This document shows, one piece after another, positions 38,405 to 49,192 of a DNA stretch of 64,000 bases. The stretch is from positions 454,774-518,773 of the forward strand of contig MCGE01000029.1 of NCBI GenBank assembly GCA_002105175.1. The letters are read 5' to 3'. The stretch comes from Absidia repens. Taxonomy: Eukaryota > Mucoromycota > Mucoromycetes > Mucorales > Cunninghamellaceae. The notes below the pieces were generated by a model. The model saw only the letters and a list, made by a program, of their open reading frames with translations, was not told where the DNA came from and made no database searches. The first letter of the stretch is position 1, and every line of letters begins with the position of its first letter. The position numbers and the translations under genes were made by a program.

Positions 38405-39600
38405 ATTTTTATTATTATGAAAAGACCATCTAGGGTATAAGAGTTTCTATCGATTGATAAAACCCATAAATATCATTCATTTTCTTATTCCTGTCACCAG
38501 TCGAAATAGTTAAAATACTCTTTGTATCTTTCATGAAATACTGACTTCATGCAAAGTGATGATCATGTGCAAGTTCTGCAATTCATCATATTGACAGGAA
38601 ATTTGGATTTACGTGGAAGGCATGGGTGAGGGCGATCTCTTTTCTTGAAACCCGTTTCATTTCTCGTAGATGCAACAGATCGAAGGAATTTGAAAAAAAT
38701 GATATCATAATTGAGATACTTTGGTTAACAAGAAGTTACCGAAGTACGTAGATGATATAGCAGACATGGTTTCTATTGAGTAAAATGATGGAAATAAAGC
38801 GATAGGAAACGGATGTTGGAATAATAAATTTCTATTGCTGAGGCATTACTGAGTGAGACAGAGATGAGGGAATACAATATTGGGCTGTGATTAGATGATT
38901 GAATGATTATTGAGTATGGTGACAGACCAAAGTGAAAATGATGTGACATTTGTACTCGATCCAAGTCTGACAGTTGGTATATTTTATTGATCGATATCGA
39001 ATAAAAACATAGAGGATGACAAATATGACATTATCTTCTTCCAGTTTGAAGAAGTTTTATGTATATTTTCTATGCTATAAAAGTCAGTTTACCGTCGCAT
39101 GATGAATTGGAGCGTCGGCATTGATTTAGACTTTTTGTTTACTTTTATTCTTTGCTATAGTATTCTTGATAATTGCGATTATACCTCATCGATGAAAAAA
39201 AACAAAACGTATGACAGACAGTGTAGAAGTCAAAAAAACAAGACGTATTATATTCAGACTGAGATATAGTATAATCTTGACAACTAAATAGCGATAGTCC
39301 TATGACATCTATCTAAATGTAGTGCGTTTAGAGTTCTGTACGTAGATTAGTGTTGAGTGTAAGGTGGGGGAAGTGAAAATATATTTTTGTATAATGAACA
39401 TAACGTAAGATAAACTAGTCCAATCAAAGATGGGATGCTATTCTACAGTACTATAATAAGACGTTAGACCAAACCAGGCCGAATGAACCCACCTTGCGTT
39501 CCAAAGGATCAAGGGGTGAGAAAAATCATGTTGTCAATGTTAAATGGTGATGGCTGGTTATCAAAAAAAAAAAAAAAAAAAAAAAGACCACAATTATATT
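38405..39600. other. Gene-free stretch at the border to the repeat-rich half
   Basis: AT-rich. 38690-38990 is similar to the reverse complement of 54390-54665 (shared word TGTGATTAGATGATTGAATG), a further dispersed repeat family. No gene. Confidence 0.45.
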
Positions 39601-40160
39601 TCAAATACCGCACACATGAATATTCATTTTCGCTCTCTTACTTTTAAATTTCTCTTTTTCCTTCTTTATTTTTCTTCACCATTCAACTTCTATGTGGTTA
39701 TGTTGAACTTAGAATAGTATCAGGACTAGTTTAGAAGGGTTTTCATCTCAGGGATTACAAGATGCATGGGGAAACCCTTTCATTTTGGATCTAGGATCTT
39801 TGGGCCCTTGATTAGCTTAGTTTGTGTCATTTTCTCAATAAAACGTATCTTTGATTCAAACAAACAACAGTAACAATAACAACAACAACAACAATGTCTT
39901 TGTTTCATTAAAAATGAATTTGGTTTGATAAAACATGTCTTTGCTTTAATGAAGAGCGCTTCATTAGAAGTTTACAGATCCCATTTTGAGATCCCTTTTT
40001 TATACACCATTCCTTCCTCTGACTTTTTTTTTCTAACACCATTCTTCTAGACTAGTACCTCTACCAACTACTATTGACTTTTATTTATATTTTCTTTCTT
40101 TTGCATAATATTGACTGTCATGATACAATAAAAAAGCTTTTATTTCTATTTCTATTTTCC
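39601..40160 (+). repeat. Dispersed hairpin repeat, copy 8
   Basis: Head-box variant TTTCAAATACCGCACACATG at 39599, T/C-rich tract, core 39705-39810 with both stem arms intact (AGAAGGGTTTT ... GGGGAAACCCTTTC). Tail modules with CAATAAAA (39836) and related ...GTCTTTG words, then a second AATAAA at 40129. It is intermediate between the gene-region and subtelomeric forms. Confidence 0.7.
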
Positions 40161-40997
40161 AACATACTGTACCATGGATAACAAAACCAATCTAATGTAT
40201 CAAGCTAATCTATAGTCTATTCTACTGACGCACTGTGAGCATTAAAAAGGAGGGGTATCCAAGTGTGTGAATTCAACCGCCGCCGCCAGCCTGCATTGTT
40301 TGTCGAAAAAAAAGGGGGAGGGCACCGAGAAAAAAAAAATCAACAGGAATGAGCCAACATCTGTTCACTGTTTTGGGCTCGTTGTGGACCTGGTGGACTT
40401 GGCTTTCTGTTAGAACTAGTTTAGAGGGGTTTTAGAAAAGGGATTGCAAGAAGCATGGGGAAACCCTTTCATTTTGCTTCTAGGATCTTGGGGAGATGTC
40501 TTGATTAGCTTAGTATGTCTGTTTTCTTCAATAAAGCATGTCTGCTTCAATAAAACTAGGACTTTGCATCAATAAAAATTGTCTTTGATTGAGAAACAAC
40601 ATGTCTTGGTCTGAGAAAATTTGTAATTGCTTCAATGATGTGGGCGTTTAGACTTCATTAGAAGTTTGGAGATCCCTTTTTTTATTGTACATCGTTCCTT
40701 CTTCTACACCATTCATGTAGATTAGCACCTCTCTCAGCTACCATTAGCGGCCTCTATTTACATACTTTCCTTTTAGTATAGTATTGACTACGTATCATTA
40801 TTCAATAAAAGCTTTTTTATTTTGCAATGAACAATGGAATGGCAAAGCTATTCTACTGTGACAGGCTATTGTGCATACTATTCTATTGCGGTAAACTATT
40901 CTACATACTATTCTATTGCGGTACACTGTCTGTGTTTGATGGGGGTTTTTTTATTATTCTTTTTTTATTGGTTTGGAAAGCCTATAGCAGGGATTAC

Positions 40998-41344
40998 TGT
41001 TGTAGTTTAGGTTTTTTTAAAATAAAATAAAAGTAAAATAAAAAATAAAAAATAAGATGAGAATGTTGATAACCTTTATTTGATATAAATCAAGCATCTT
41101 TTTATAATGATGTGATTATGGTATGAAACAGTATAACTACTACTACGGTTTGATATAATAAATGGGTTTCTTTTTCAAAGACATGAAAAAGTGAAATCAG
41201 ATCATGACACCCATATATGATCTGAGCCCTTGCATTGTAGCGCTGTATTTGAATTTATTTTTATTTCACTTACAGTATGCATGATTTACATCAATGTCAC
41301 ACTTTATTTTATTTCATTGCTACATTCATATGCAAAATACAACA
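40998..41344. mobile_element. Solo LTR, family D, copy 1
   Basis: TG...CA ends (TGTTGTAGTTTAGG ... AAAATACAACA), 347 bp, flanked by ATTAC on both sides (40993-40997 and 41345-41349). Unit 2 has the empty site (TATTACTACATTTGGAAGG near 43311), which confirms insertion. Confidence 0.85.
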
Positions 41345-41630
41345 ATTACTACTTTTGGAAGGCTCTCCTGGCGCTTTTTTAGCGGATTTTTTTTTTTTTT
41401 TTAGCGGTATGGAGGGGTTGTTCTGTGTGTGTATGGGGATATTGAAAAAAAAATGGTATGAGTAGAAGGAGGATATGACTAGAAAGCGGATCCTAGCAAA
41501 CTTGGATGTCCAAGTATGTGTGTGGTTGAATGGTGGGCAATAATGTCGAGGCGGTTATTATGGCTGTAGGCTTTAGCTGTGAGCTTATAGGCGTAAACTT
41601 TAGAGCATTCTATAATGAATTGTATGAGAG

Positions 41631-42447
41631 TGTCAGAGGTAAACACTACAGAAGGGAAAAGTGTACTTGCACCTATAGTGATAGGTGTGCACGTCAGGGG
41701 ATATGGGTAGAAAAGGAAGGTGATTAGAACAATGTAGATTAGCATGACTATTATTGAATGGGTCTTACAATAATAAAGAACAGAAGGGAAGTATGTATAT
41801 ATAGTAAGAGGAAGGACTAGGCGTAACTAGAGATATGGAATACTAAAATATACAATTAGACAAATGTAATATGAAGTAGGCATACAGTAATGCCGAAGGA
41901 CGCAGCGGAGGTCAAATTACATTTTGGGAGTGAGACAATTAGGTTCAACAATGGAAGACGAGACAACCAAAAATAATGTCTGATGAGGACAAGGAATTAT
42001 ATAGCGTGATATATAAAAAGGAACACTGGAAAGATAAGTGGATCTTTGATAGTAGTGCTTGAGCTGTTTATGAAAATAAAACAGTGATATTTGAACTTTG
42101 ATAATTGAATGTCTTTTATTTGATTTGATTTGATTCATCTTTTTATATTAAATCGGTGGAATGTTCCGATTGGGGAAAGTGGTAGTAAAAAGATGAATAA
42201 GAAGTGAAATGCTAATAGTGATAAGGGTTGGAGCAGTAGAGGATGTTAGGGGATATATAATGGTGTGATGGAAAGAATGTGGTTGGAAGTAAAATAAAAT
42301 AGTTAGCTATTATATATAAAAAATGGGACAGTAAACTATGATCATTATAAATAAAAGTTAAGTGGTAAAATAATTAAGTAGTAAACTATGATCATTATAT
42401 ATAAAAATTAAATAGTAAAATATGAGTAACAAAATATGATCATTACA
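41631..42447. mobile_element. Solo LTR, family E, copy 1 (817 bp)
   Basis: TG...CA ends (TGTCAGAGGTAAACAC ... ATGATCATTACA), flanked by GAGAG at 41626-41630 and 42448-42452. Empty site in unit 2 at about 43590 (GTATGAGAGATGGATGG). Inside is a 12-bp perfect inverted repeat, TTCATCTTTTTA (42134-42145) and TAAAAAGATGAA (42186-42197). A short repeat of AAACTATGATCATTATA lies near the right end. Confidence 0.85.
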
Positions 42448-42604
42448 GAGAGATGGATGGTTTGTTTGGTGGCAAAAAATGATTGTATAATATTTCTAAA
42501 GATGCATGGAAAATTTGAAGTTGAACGGTTACGTAGTTCGTTTTATATAAAGCGAAGACGAAAATATTGCACGTTCACTCGATTTTGCAGACTGTAAAGC
42601 CAGT

Positions 42605-43745
42605 GTGTGAATTCAACCGCCGCCGCCGGCAGCCTGGATTGCTGATTGAGAAAAAAAAATGGGAGCGCAAATCCAAAAAAAAAAAGACAAGTCAACGGGA
42701 ATGAGCCAACATCTGTTCATTGTTTTTGGCTCATTGTGGACCTGGTGGCCTCGGCTTTCTGTTAGAAATAGTTTAGAAGGGTTTCAGAAAAGGGATTGCA
42801 AGAAACATGGGGAAACCCTTTCATTATGATTCTAGAATCTTGGGGAAATGTCTTGATTAGCTTAGTACATGTATATATCTCTTTTCTTCAATAAAACATA
42901 TTTCTGCTTCATTAAACCTTGTCTTTGTTTGAAATAACTGTTTGTTTAAGCTTTATTAGAAGTTTGGAGATCCCCTTTTATAGAGATCCCTTTTAGAAAT
43001 CCCTTTTTTATCGTACATCGTTCCTTCTTCTACACCATTCATCAAGTTTAGCATCTCTCTCAGCTACTATTAGCGGCCCACTATTTTTACATCTTGTTTC
43101 CCATTAGTATAGTATTGACTACGTATCATTATTCAATAAAAGCTTTTTTATTTTGCAATGAACAATGGAATGGCAAAGCTATTCTACTGTGACAGGCTAT
43201 TGTACATACTATTCTACTGTGATGAGCTATTCTATTGCGGTACACTGTCTGTGTTTGATGGGGGGTTTTTTATTATTATTTATTTATTGGTTTGGAAAGC
43301 CTATAGCAGGTATTACTACATTTGGAAGGCTCTCCCGGCGCTTTTTTAGCGGATTTCTATGTTTTTTTAGCTATTTCTGTGTGTGTATGGGGATATTGGA
43401 GGGGGAAAAAAAATGGTATGAATAGAAGGAGTATGTGACTAGAAAGCGGATCCAAGGAAATGTGGATGTCCAAGTATGTATGTGGTTGAATGGTGGGCAA
43501 TAATGTAGAGGCGGTTATTATGGCTGTGGGTTTTAGCTGTGAGCTTATAGGCGTAAACTTTAGAGCATTGTGCAATTAATTGTATGAGAGATGGATGGTT
43601 TGTTTGGTGGCAAAAAATGATTGTATAATATTTCTAAAGATGCATGGAAAATTTGAAGTTGAACGGTTTCGTAGTTCGTTTTATATAAAGCGAAGAAGAG
43701 TATATTGCAGGTTAATTGGATTTTGCAGGCTGTAAAGCCAGATGG
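42605..43745 (+). repeat. Tandem unit 2 of the roughly 1.15-kb repeat (uninterrupted)
   Basis: 1141 nt from GTGTGAATTCAACCGCC to the next identical start. Contains hairpin copy 10 (core 42755-42845), tail CAATAAAA words, GATCCC modules and the CTATTCTACTGTG minisatellite. Serves as the empty-site reference for both LTR insertions in unit 1. Small open frames here (starting MNNGMAKLFY) repeat in every unit and show no coding constraint. Confidence 0.75.
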
Positions 43746-44760
43746 GTGTGAATTCAACCGCCGCCGCCGGCAGCCTGGATTGTTGATCGAGAAAAAAAAA
43801 TTGCGAGCGCACATCCAAAAAAAAAAAAGACAAGTCAACGGGAATGAGCCAACATCTGTTCACTGTTTTTGGCTCATTGTGGACCTGGTGGTTTTGGCTT
43901 TCTGTTTAGAAATAGTTTAGAAGGGTTTTAGAAAAGGGATTGCAAGAAGCATGGGGAAACCCTTTCATTTTGATTCTAGAATCTTGGGGAAATGTCTTGA
44001 TTAGCTTAGTACATGTATATATCTCTTTTCTTCAATAAAACATATATCTGCTTCCTTAAACCTTGTTTTTGTTTGAAATAAATGTTTGTTTAAGCTTCAT
44101 TAGAAGTTTGCAGATCGCCATTTATAGAGATCCCTTTTAGAAATCCCTTTTTTATCGTACATCGTACATCGTTCCTTCTTCTACATCATTCATCTAGATT
44201 CGCACCTCTCTCAGCTACTATTAGCGGCCCCCCTATTTTTACATCTTCTTTCCTTTTAGTATAGTATTGACTTCGTATCATTATTCAATAAAAGCTTTTT
44301 TATTTTGCAATGAACAATGGAATGGCAAAGCTATTCTACTATGACAGGCTATTGTACATACTATTCTATTGCGGTAGACTATTCTACATACTAATGAACA
44401 TATTATTATACTGTTCTACATACTATTCTTGTTTGGTAGTGTATCCCTATATTGTGATGATCTATTTTCCAAACCAATTTTATACACTAAATGGCTCTAC
44501 ATGGTATAATATTGTAAGCAATAGAGACCTTTTATTATGACTGTAGGCTAATATGCATACTAATGAACATACTATTATACTGTGGTAATCTATTCTACGG
44601 ACTATTATTGTTTGGTACTATATCTCTATAGTATGGTGATCTATTTTCCAAACCAATTTTGTACGGTAAATGACTGTACATGGTATAATGTTGTAAACAA
44701 TACTGAAGCATAGGCCTTGTTATTATGGCTGTAGGTTTTCCCGCCTTTGTTTTTGTTTGT
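43746..44760 (+). repeat. Tandem unit 3 of the roughly 1.15-kb repeat (diverges at its end)
   Basis: Same order: CCGCCGCC head, hairpin copy 11 (core 43903-43990), tail modules, minisatellite (44325-44600), after which it diverges from unit 2. Confidence 0.7.
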
Positions 44761-45445
44761 TGACGGGCCTCCCGATTTTTTGTGACGAGGTTGAAAATCT
44801 AAGCCCGCTCCTGCTGAATTATTTTTCTCTCACTTTCCCTTTCATTCCTTTTTTTTTTTTTTAAACGAAAAATTATTTTTTGGTCACTGGTTTTGGCTCA
44901 TCGTGGACCTGGTGGCCTCGGCTTTCTGTTAGAAATAGTTTAGAAGGGTTTTGGAAAAGGGATTGCAAGAAGCATGGGGAAACTGTTATAGAGTGAAGAT
45001 TTATTGTGTAAAAAGAACCTAATTTATTAAAAGTTGGTATTTAGCACCCACATCATATTTACATAAAAGAGAAATGAAGGGCGAATAAAATAACACTTAC
45101 CGACTATGGCCGGTTCAATATAGTATGTTAAAAGTAGAGTGGTTTGAGATAAAAAAAATAAGAGGAAGAAGAGAAAGAATGGAAGGTGTAAAAAATATAA
45201 ACTAAAAAGGGGTAAAAAAAACTAAACCCGAAATGTCAAAATCATAAATAAAGCTAAATCACATCAGAAACCCTTTCATTTTGGATCTAGGATCTTGGGG
45301 CTCATGATTAGCTTAGTTTGTCTCTTTTCTTCAATAAACTTTGACTTTTCTTCAATAAAACTTGCCTTTTCTTCAATGATGTGTGTTGAAGCGTCATTAA
45401 AAGTTTGCAGATCCCTCCTAGAGATTCCTCTTAAAGATCCCCCTT
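44761..45445 (+). repeat. Dispersed hairpin repeat, copy 12, split by a solo LTR
   Basis: Subtelomeric form: head AAGCCCGCTCCTGCTGAATT (44800), CT-rich tract, GGACCTGGTGGCCTCGGC, then core 44929-44983 continued at 45272-45305. The core is interrupted exactly inside GGGGAAAC|CCTTTC by the family C LTR. CAATAAA tail modules follow to 45385. Confidence 0.75.
44984..45266. mobile_element. Solo LTR, family C
   Basis: TG...CA ends (TGTTATAGAGTGAAG ... AAATCACATCA), 283 bp, target duplication GAAAC at 44979-44983 and 45267-45271. The interrupted host sequence can be rejoined to the consensus of the hairpin repeat. Confidence 0.85.
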
Positions 45446-45771
45446 TGAAATGGATGTGAGATAATAAAAAGACAAGAGTAAAATAAGTGATACAATTGAT
45501 ATGGTTTTTTTTATTTAATTGATAAAATGTCAAGTCTTTTTATAATAAAATGAAGATATTTTTGGCTGTGGATGGGAGCATGATAACGGTGTATTTGAGA
45601 CTACGGATAATTGAGGCTGTGTGCTATCTGATGTGTTGAATGACAAGTGTGAGAATAAGTGGGGAATTCAGGGGTAAAAAATAGAGTGAAGAGATAAGTC
45701 GGATATACAAATGATGATGGCATAGATGCTTTTGATGTAAATATTGCTAAGCAGGAACCAGGAATACGACA
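45446..45771. mobile_element. Solo LTR, family B, copy 1
   Basis: 326 bp, TGAAATGGATGTGAG ... GGAATACGACA, target duplication CCCTT at 45441-45445 and 45772-45776. Strongly similar to 62000-62322 and 56526-56846. Confidence 0.85.
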
Positions 45772-46305
45772 CCCTTAGAAATCGTTTTTAGAAATTGGTC
45801 TTAGAAATTGCTTTTAGAAATCACGCTTACAGATCCCTCTTACGGATCCCTCTTAGTGATACATCGTAGTGATCTTTTTTTTATTCATTATTCCTTCTTC
45901 AGGCCATTAGGTTGAACAGAAAGCAACTGGTTTTGCTTTTGGCTCAAACTGAACCAGACTTATTTTTTAGCATACCTCTGCTTCAATAAACCTTGTCTTT
46001 GTTTGAATAAAATGTGTATTTGCTTCAATGATGTGCGTTTAAGCTTCATTAGAAGTTTGAAGATCCCTTTATAGAGATCCCTTTTAGAAATCGCTATTTT
46101 TTATTTGACATCGTTCCTTCTTATACACATTGATCTAGATCAGCACCTCTCTCAACTACTATTAGCGGTCTCTATTTACATCTTCTTTCCTTTTAGTATA
46201 GTATTGACCATTATGATTCAATAAAAGTTTTTTTATTTTGCAATGGACAATGGATGGCAAAGCCTTTCTACTGTGGTAGACTAATCTGCATACTAATGAA
46301 CATAC
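45772..46305. repeat. Hairpin-repeat tail modules without a core
   Basis: TTAGAAATC / AGATCCCTCTT tandem words (45775-45860), CTTCAATAA tail words (45985-46010), the CAATAAAAG 3' module (46220) and the CTACTGTGGTAGACTAATCTG minisatellite that ends at the gypsy insertion site. No core or gene. Confidence 0.6.
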
Positions 46306-46603
46306 TGTTGTATTTGTGATACCCAAACCTATTTCCCATCTTTCAAGTTCTTTATTTATTTATACCCCGCTCCGCATTTCTTTCACTTTGACATTTTGAC
46401 AGTTACTGCCCTATACCTTATTTTATTCATACTTCATCACCCGCTAAATTACTTCCCCAACATCACTTCAGATTATCCCAATTTGTAACCATTTCACTAT
46501 GACTCACTTAGCTATAGAAAAAGATATAAATATGACATGTTTGAATATTAAATAAAAAGAGTAACCAATTGTATCACTTATTCGTACCTTCGCGTTTATT
46601 TCA
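46306..46603 (+). repeat. 5' LTR of the gypsy element
   Basis: U3-R-U5 layout can be guessed from TATAAATA at about 46526-46533 and AATAAA at 46550-46555, both near the right end, so R and U5 would be short. 298 bp. Confidence 0.9.
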
Positions 46604-46654
46604 TTTTTTTAAGTGAATTCTTTTTATTCTTTTTATTTTTATTTTATTTTTATT

Positions 46655-49192
46655 ATGACCGACTCTCCTCCTTTTGTTTCTGATGAGCAAGGCGCTCAAA
46701 TACTGGCTGATGTCCTCTCATGTTGCTCCCCTCTGACCACCTCACCTGTTGCTTCGAATGAGGATCCATATGAAGACATGGCTCAAGCCCCCCAATTTTC
46801 TGAAGCCTCCAAGCATGCTCCTCCACCTGACTTGGAATTCACTATTGATCGCCTAAAGGATGAAGCTGCCTCCTTATCATTTGCTCTAGCACCGATTGAC
46901 TGTGGGGACCCTTCGTTCAAAGAAAAGAAACTGGAAATTGATCTACTCAATGGCAAGATTTCTACCCTGGAAAAAACTTTGGAATGGAAGTCGAAGCAAG
47001 ATGGCCGTGCTCTCAAGGATCCAAAGCTCTTAGGTCAAATTCCCATCTTTCAAGTTCGTGGCCAAACTCAAGTCGATAAAAATTATCAGGTGTTCGATTC
47101 TGTTGGCAAATTCATCAGGCGTTTTGAAAAAACGATGGACCTTCACCAAGTGAACAAGGAACGATGTTGGAAGCTTTATTTAACGTATGCAATGGCTGGC
47201 GACGATGTTGATTTATGGTTTAACAAACATCTTCGACCTCAAAATGTGACTTGGAATGTGGCAAAGAAGATTTTGATGGACAAGTTTGACGATATGGATT
47301 CTGCTATTGACTCTGCTATGGAATTATTCTCGATGGTGATGAGCAAGAACGAATCATTGGCTGAATTTGGATTGCGCCTGCAAACAGTGTATCAAGAAGC
47401 TGGATGGAAAGACGGCAAAACTACTGCCATTATTTGTATACGGGCACTCCCACGCGTCCTTAGGGAAAATGTACTGATCCTCTATCATTCAAAGAAACAA
47501 CGTCATGACTTACCTCAAACTTCTGAGGAAGTTTTGCGTCTGGCTGGCAAACTCTCACAACAGAAACGGTCTTTTGCTCGTGACGATGAATACGACCAAC
47601 GCAAAAAAGCTTTCCCTACAAACAAGACCTTCCACTGTACATATCATGGTATGCGATCAAGCCACCCTACTGCTGACTGCAAGAAACTGAATGGCGTTAC
47701 GTCCCAAGCTTCCTCTTCAACACCATCTTCTTCCACTGACAATGTCAAGATCAACCTTTGCTATTTTTGCAAAAAAACTGAATGGACCCCTTCCCACACA
47801 TGCAAGGAACGAATTGAACGTCGCCAAGCCAAGATGCCCTCCATCCGCTCCATCTCCACCTACGGTCATGTCGCTGATCACGGAATGGATCAATTGAACG
47901 AATCTATGGAATCAGTAAGAATGCAAGCACATGATGAAGAAATGACAGGTAAGACACCTAGAAAAAACAACAAAAATATCAACGCAATAACACATCAATC
48001 TAACAGAAATTTTGTTTTCCCACTTCTTCTACAGAATAAACAATCCTTCGCCCTCCTGGACACTGGCGCCGATGTATCTATTGTTAGTTTAGCTTTTGTC
48101 AAAAACAATAAAATTTTATTTAATAAAAAAATTCATGATGATTCTATAACTACACTAAATCTAGTTGGAAAAAACAATACTATCACAAGCTACGGCAAAA
48201 CGCACCCAATCTTAATCCAATTCAATCATATATCCATATCACATCCATTTGAGGTCCTTGATCTTACTGATGGTGTTGATTGCTATATCGGTAATGATTT
48301 GCTGGATCGTTTCGGTATCACCATTGGTAATTTACCTTGTACTTGGCCAAACCAGGATTTACGCAAAACAAAAGAGAACCATCACTTTGATAATCCACCA
48401 GCACCAAATGAGTCACCAGCAGGGACATCTCAAGAGCATGACACATTCCTAAAAAAAATAAAGCCATACACAGAGAAAAATCAGCAAATACCTCTTACCT
48501 CTTTTTGCACATTGGATGAATCCATCATCAGGCTGGAAACACCAACCTTGACAACTGAGCGTACAAATCACCGCCAATACCCAATCGCAGTCAAGCTACA
48601 ACCGCTAGTCGACGAAGCTGTAGCACAATGGCTAAAAGATGGGACCATCGTGAATGCACCAGTTGATACCACATGGAACAGCCCTATCACCTTAGCACCT
48701 AAAAAAGACGACAAAGGGTTAGTCACAGGTTACCGACCTTGCCTGGACCCACGTCATATTAACAAGCATTTAAAAGACGACGTCTACCCTTTACCTTTGA
48801 TCAAAGACATTTTTGAAGACATGCACGGTGCCACCGTATTCACAACCCTGGACTTGAAAAGTGCCTTCCATCGTTTTAAAATACATCCAGAAGACCAGCA
48901 TAAAACAGCGTTCACACACAGAGGTAGGCAATACATGTTCCAAGGAGCACCCTTCGGTCTAAAACCTTTGTCAGCAAAATTCCAACGTGTAATGCATAAA
49001 GTTTTCGCAGGCTTACCTTACATACACACATTTGTCGATGACGTGGTTGTGTTTTCACCCAACATGAAGGTACACACTGAGCACGTATGTACAGCCATAC
49101 AAAAATTGACAGCAGCTAACCTTATCTTGAATCCCAAAAAAATGCCATTGGGCCCAAACGGCAGTATATCTACTTGGATTTTGCGTCTCTAA
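46655..49192 (+). CDS. Gag-protease-reverse transcriptase (first frame of the gypsy polyprotein)
   Basis: Starts at the first in-frame ATG after the LTR (MTDSPPFVSDEQGAQ). The Gag part runs to about residue 340, with a variant zinc-finger pair (CTYHGMRSSHPTADC and CYFCKKTEWTPSHTC). The aspartic protease site LLDTGADVS lies near residue 467. Reverse transcriptase begins near residue 630 and includes YRPCLDPRHINK, TLDLKSAFHRF, QGAPFGLKPLSAKF and the catalytic FVDDVVVFS. Gag and Pol share one frame up to here. The frame breaks at an A7 run (49136-49142) just after the RT palm, so the ORF ends with about 17 unrelated residues. Confidence 0.93.
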   Translation: MTDSPPFVSDEQGAQILADVLSCCSPLTTSPVASNEDPYEDMAQAPQFSEASKHAPPPDLEFTIDRLKDEAASLSFALAPIDCGDPSFKEKKLEIDLLNGKISTLEKTLEWKSKQDGRALKDPKLLGQIPIFQVRGQTQVDKNYQVFDSVGKFIRRFEKTMDLHQVNKERCWKLYLTYAMAGDDVDLWFNKHLRPQNVTWNVAKKILMDKFDDMDSAIDSAMELFSMVMSKNESLAEFGLRLQTVYQEAGWKDGKTTAIICIRALPRVLRENVLILYHSKKQRHDLPQTSEEVLRLAGKLSQQKRSFARDDEYDQRKKAFPTNKTFHCTYHGMRSSHPTADCKKLNGVTSQASSSTPSSSTDNVKINLCYFCKKTEWTPSHTCKERIERRQAKMPSIRSISTYGHVADHGMDQLNESMESVRMQAHDEEMTGKTPRKNNKNINAITHQSNRNFVFPLLLQNKQSFALLDTGADVSIVSLAFVKNNKILFNKKIHDDSITTLNLVGKNNTITSYGKTHPILIQFNHISISHPFEVLDLTDGVDCYIGNDLLDRFGITIGNLPCTWPNQDLRKTKENHHFDNPPAPNESPAGTSQEHDTFLKKIKPYTEKNQQIPLTSFCTLDESIIRLETPTLTTERTNHRQYPIAVKLQPLVDEAVAQWLKDGTIVNAPVDTTWNSPITLAPKKDDKGLVTGYRPCLDPRHINKHLKDDVYPLPLIKDIFEDMHGATVFTTLDLKSAFHRFKIHPEDQHKTAFTHRGRQYMFQGAPFGLKPLSAKFQRVMHKVFAGLPYIHTFVDDVVVFSPNMKVHTEHVCTAIQKLTAANLILNPKKMPLGPNGSISTWILRL

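Larger units (their letters stand above)
40265..42604 (+). repeat. Tandem unit 1 of a roughly 1.15-kb repeat, invaded by two solo LTRs
   Basis: Begins GTGTGAATTCAACCGCCGCC, contains hairpin copy 9 (core 40408-40495, stem AGAGGGGTTTT), CAATAAAA tail words, and a degenerate CTATTCTACTGTGRYAGRCTA minisatellite (40850-40925). Two insertions (40998-41344 and 41631-42447, each with a 5-bp target duplication) interrupt it. Removing them leaves about 1166 nt, which matches unit 2. Confidence 0.75.

Noticed and set aside
40827..44540. Repeated small frames starting MNNGMAKLFY
   Set aside because: They lie in the CTATTCTACTGTG minisatellite of each tandem unit and differ by frame-breaking changes between copies.
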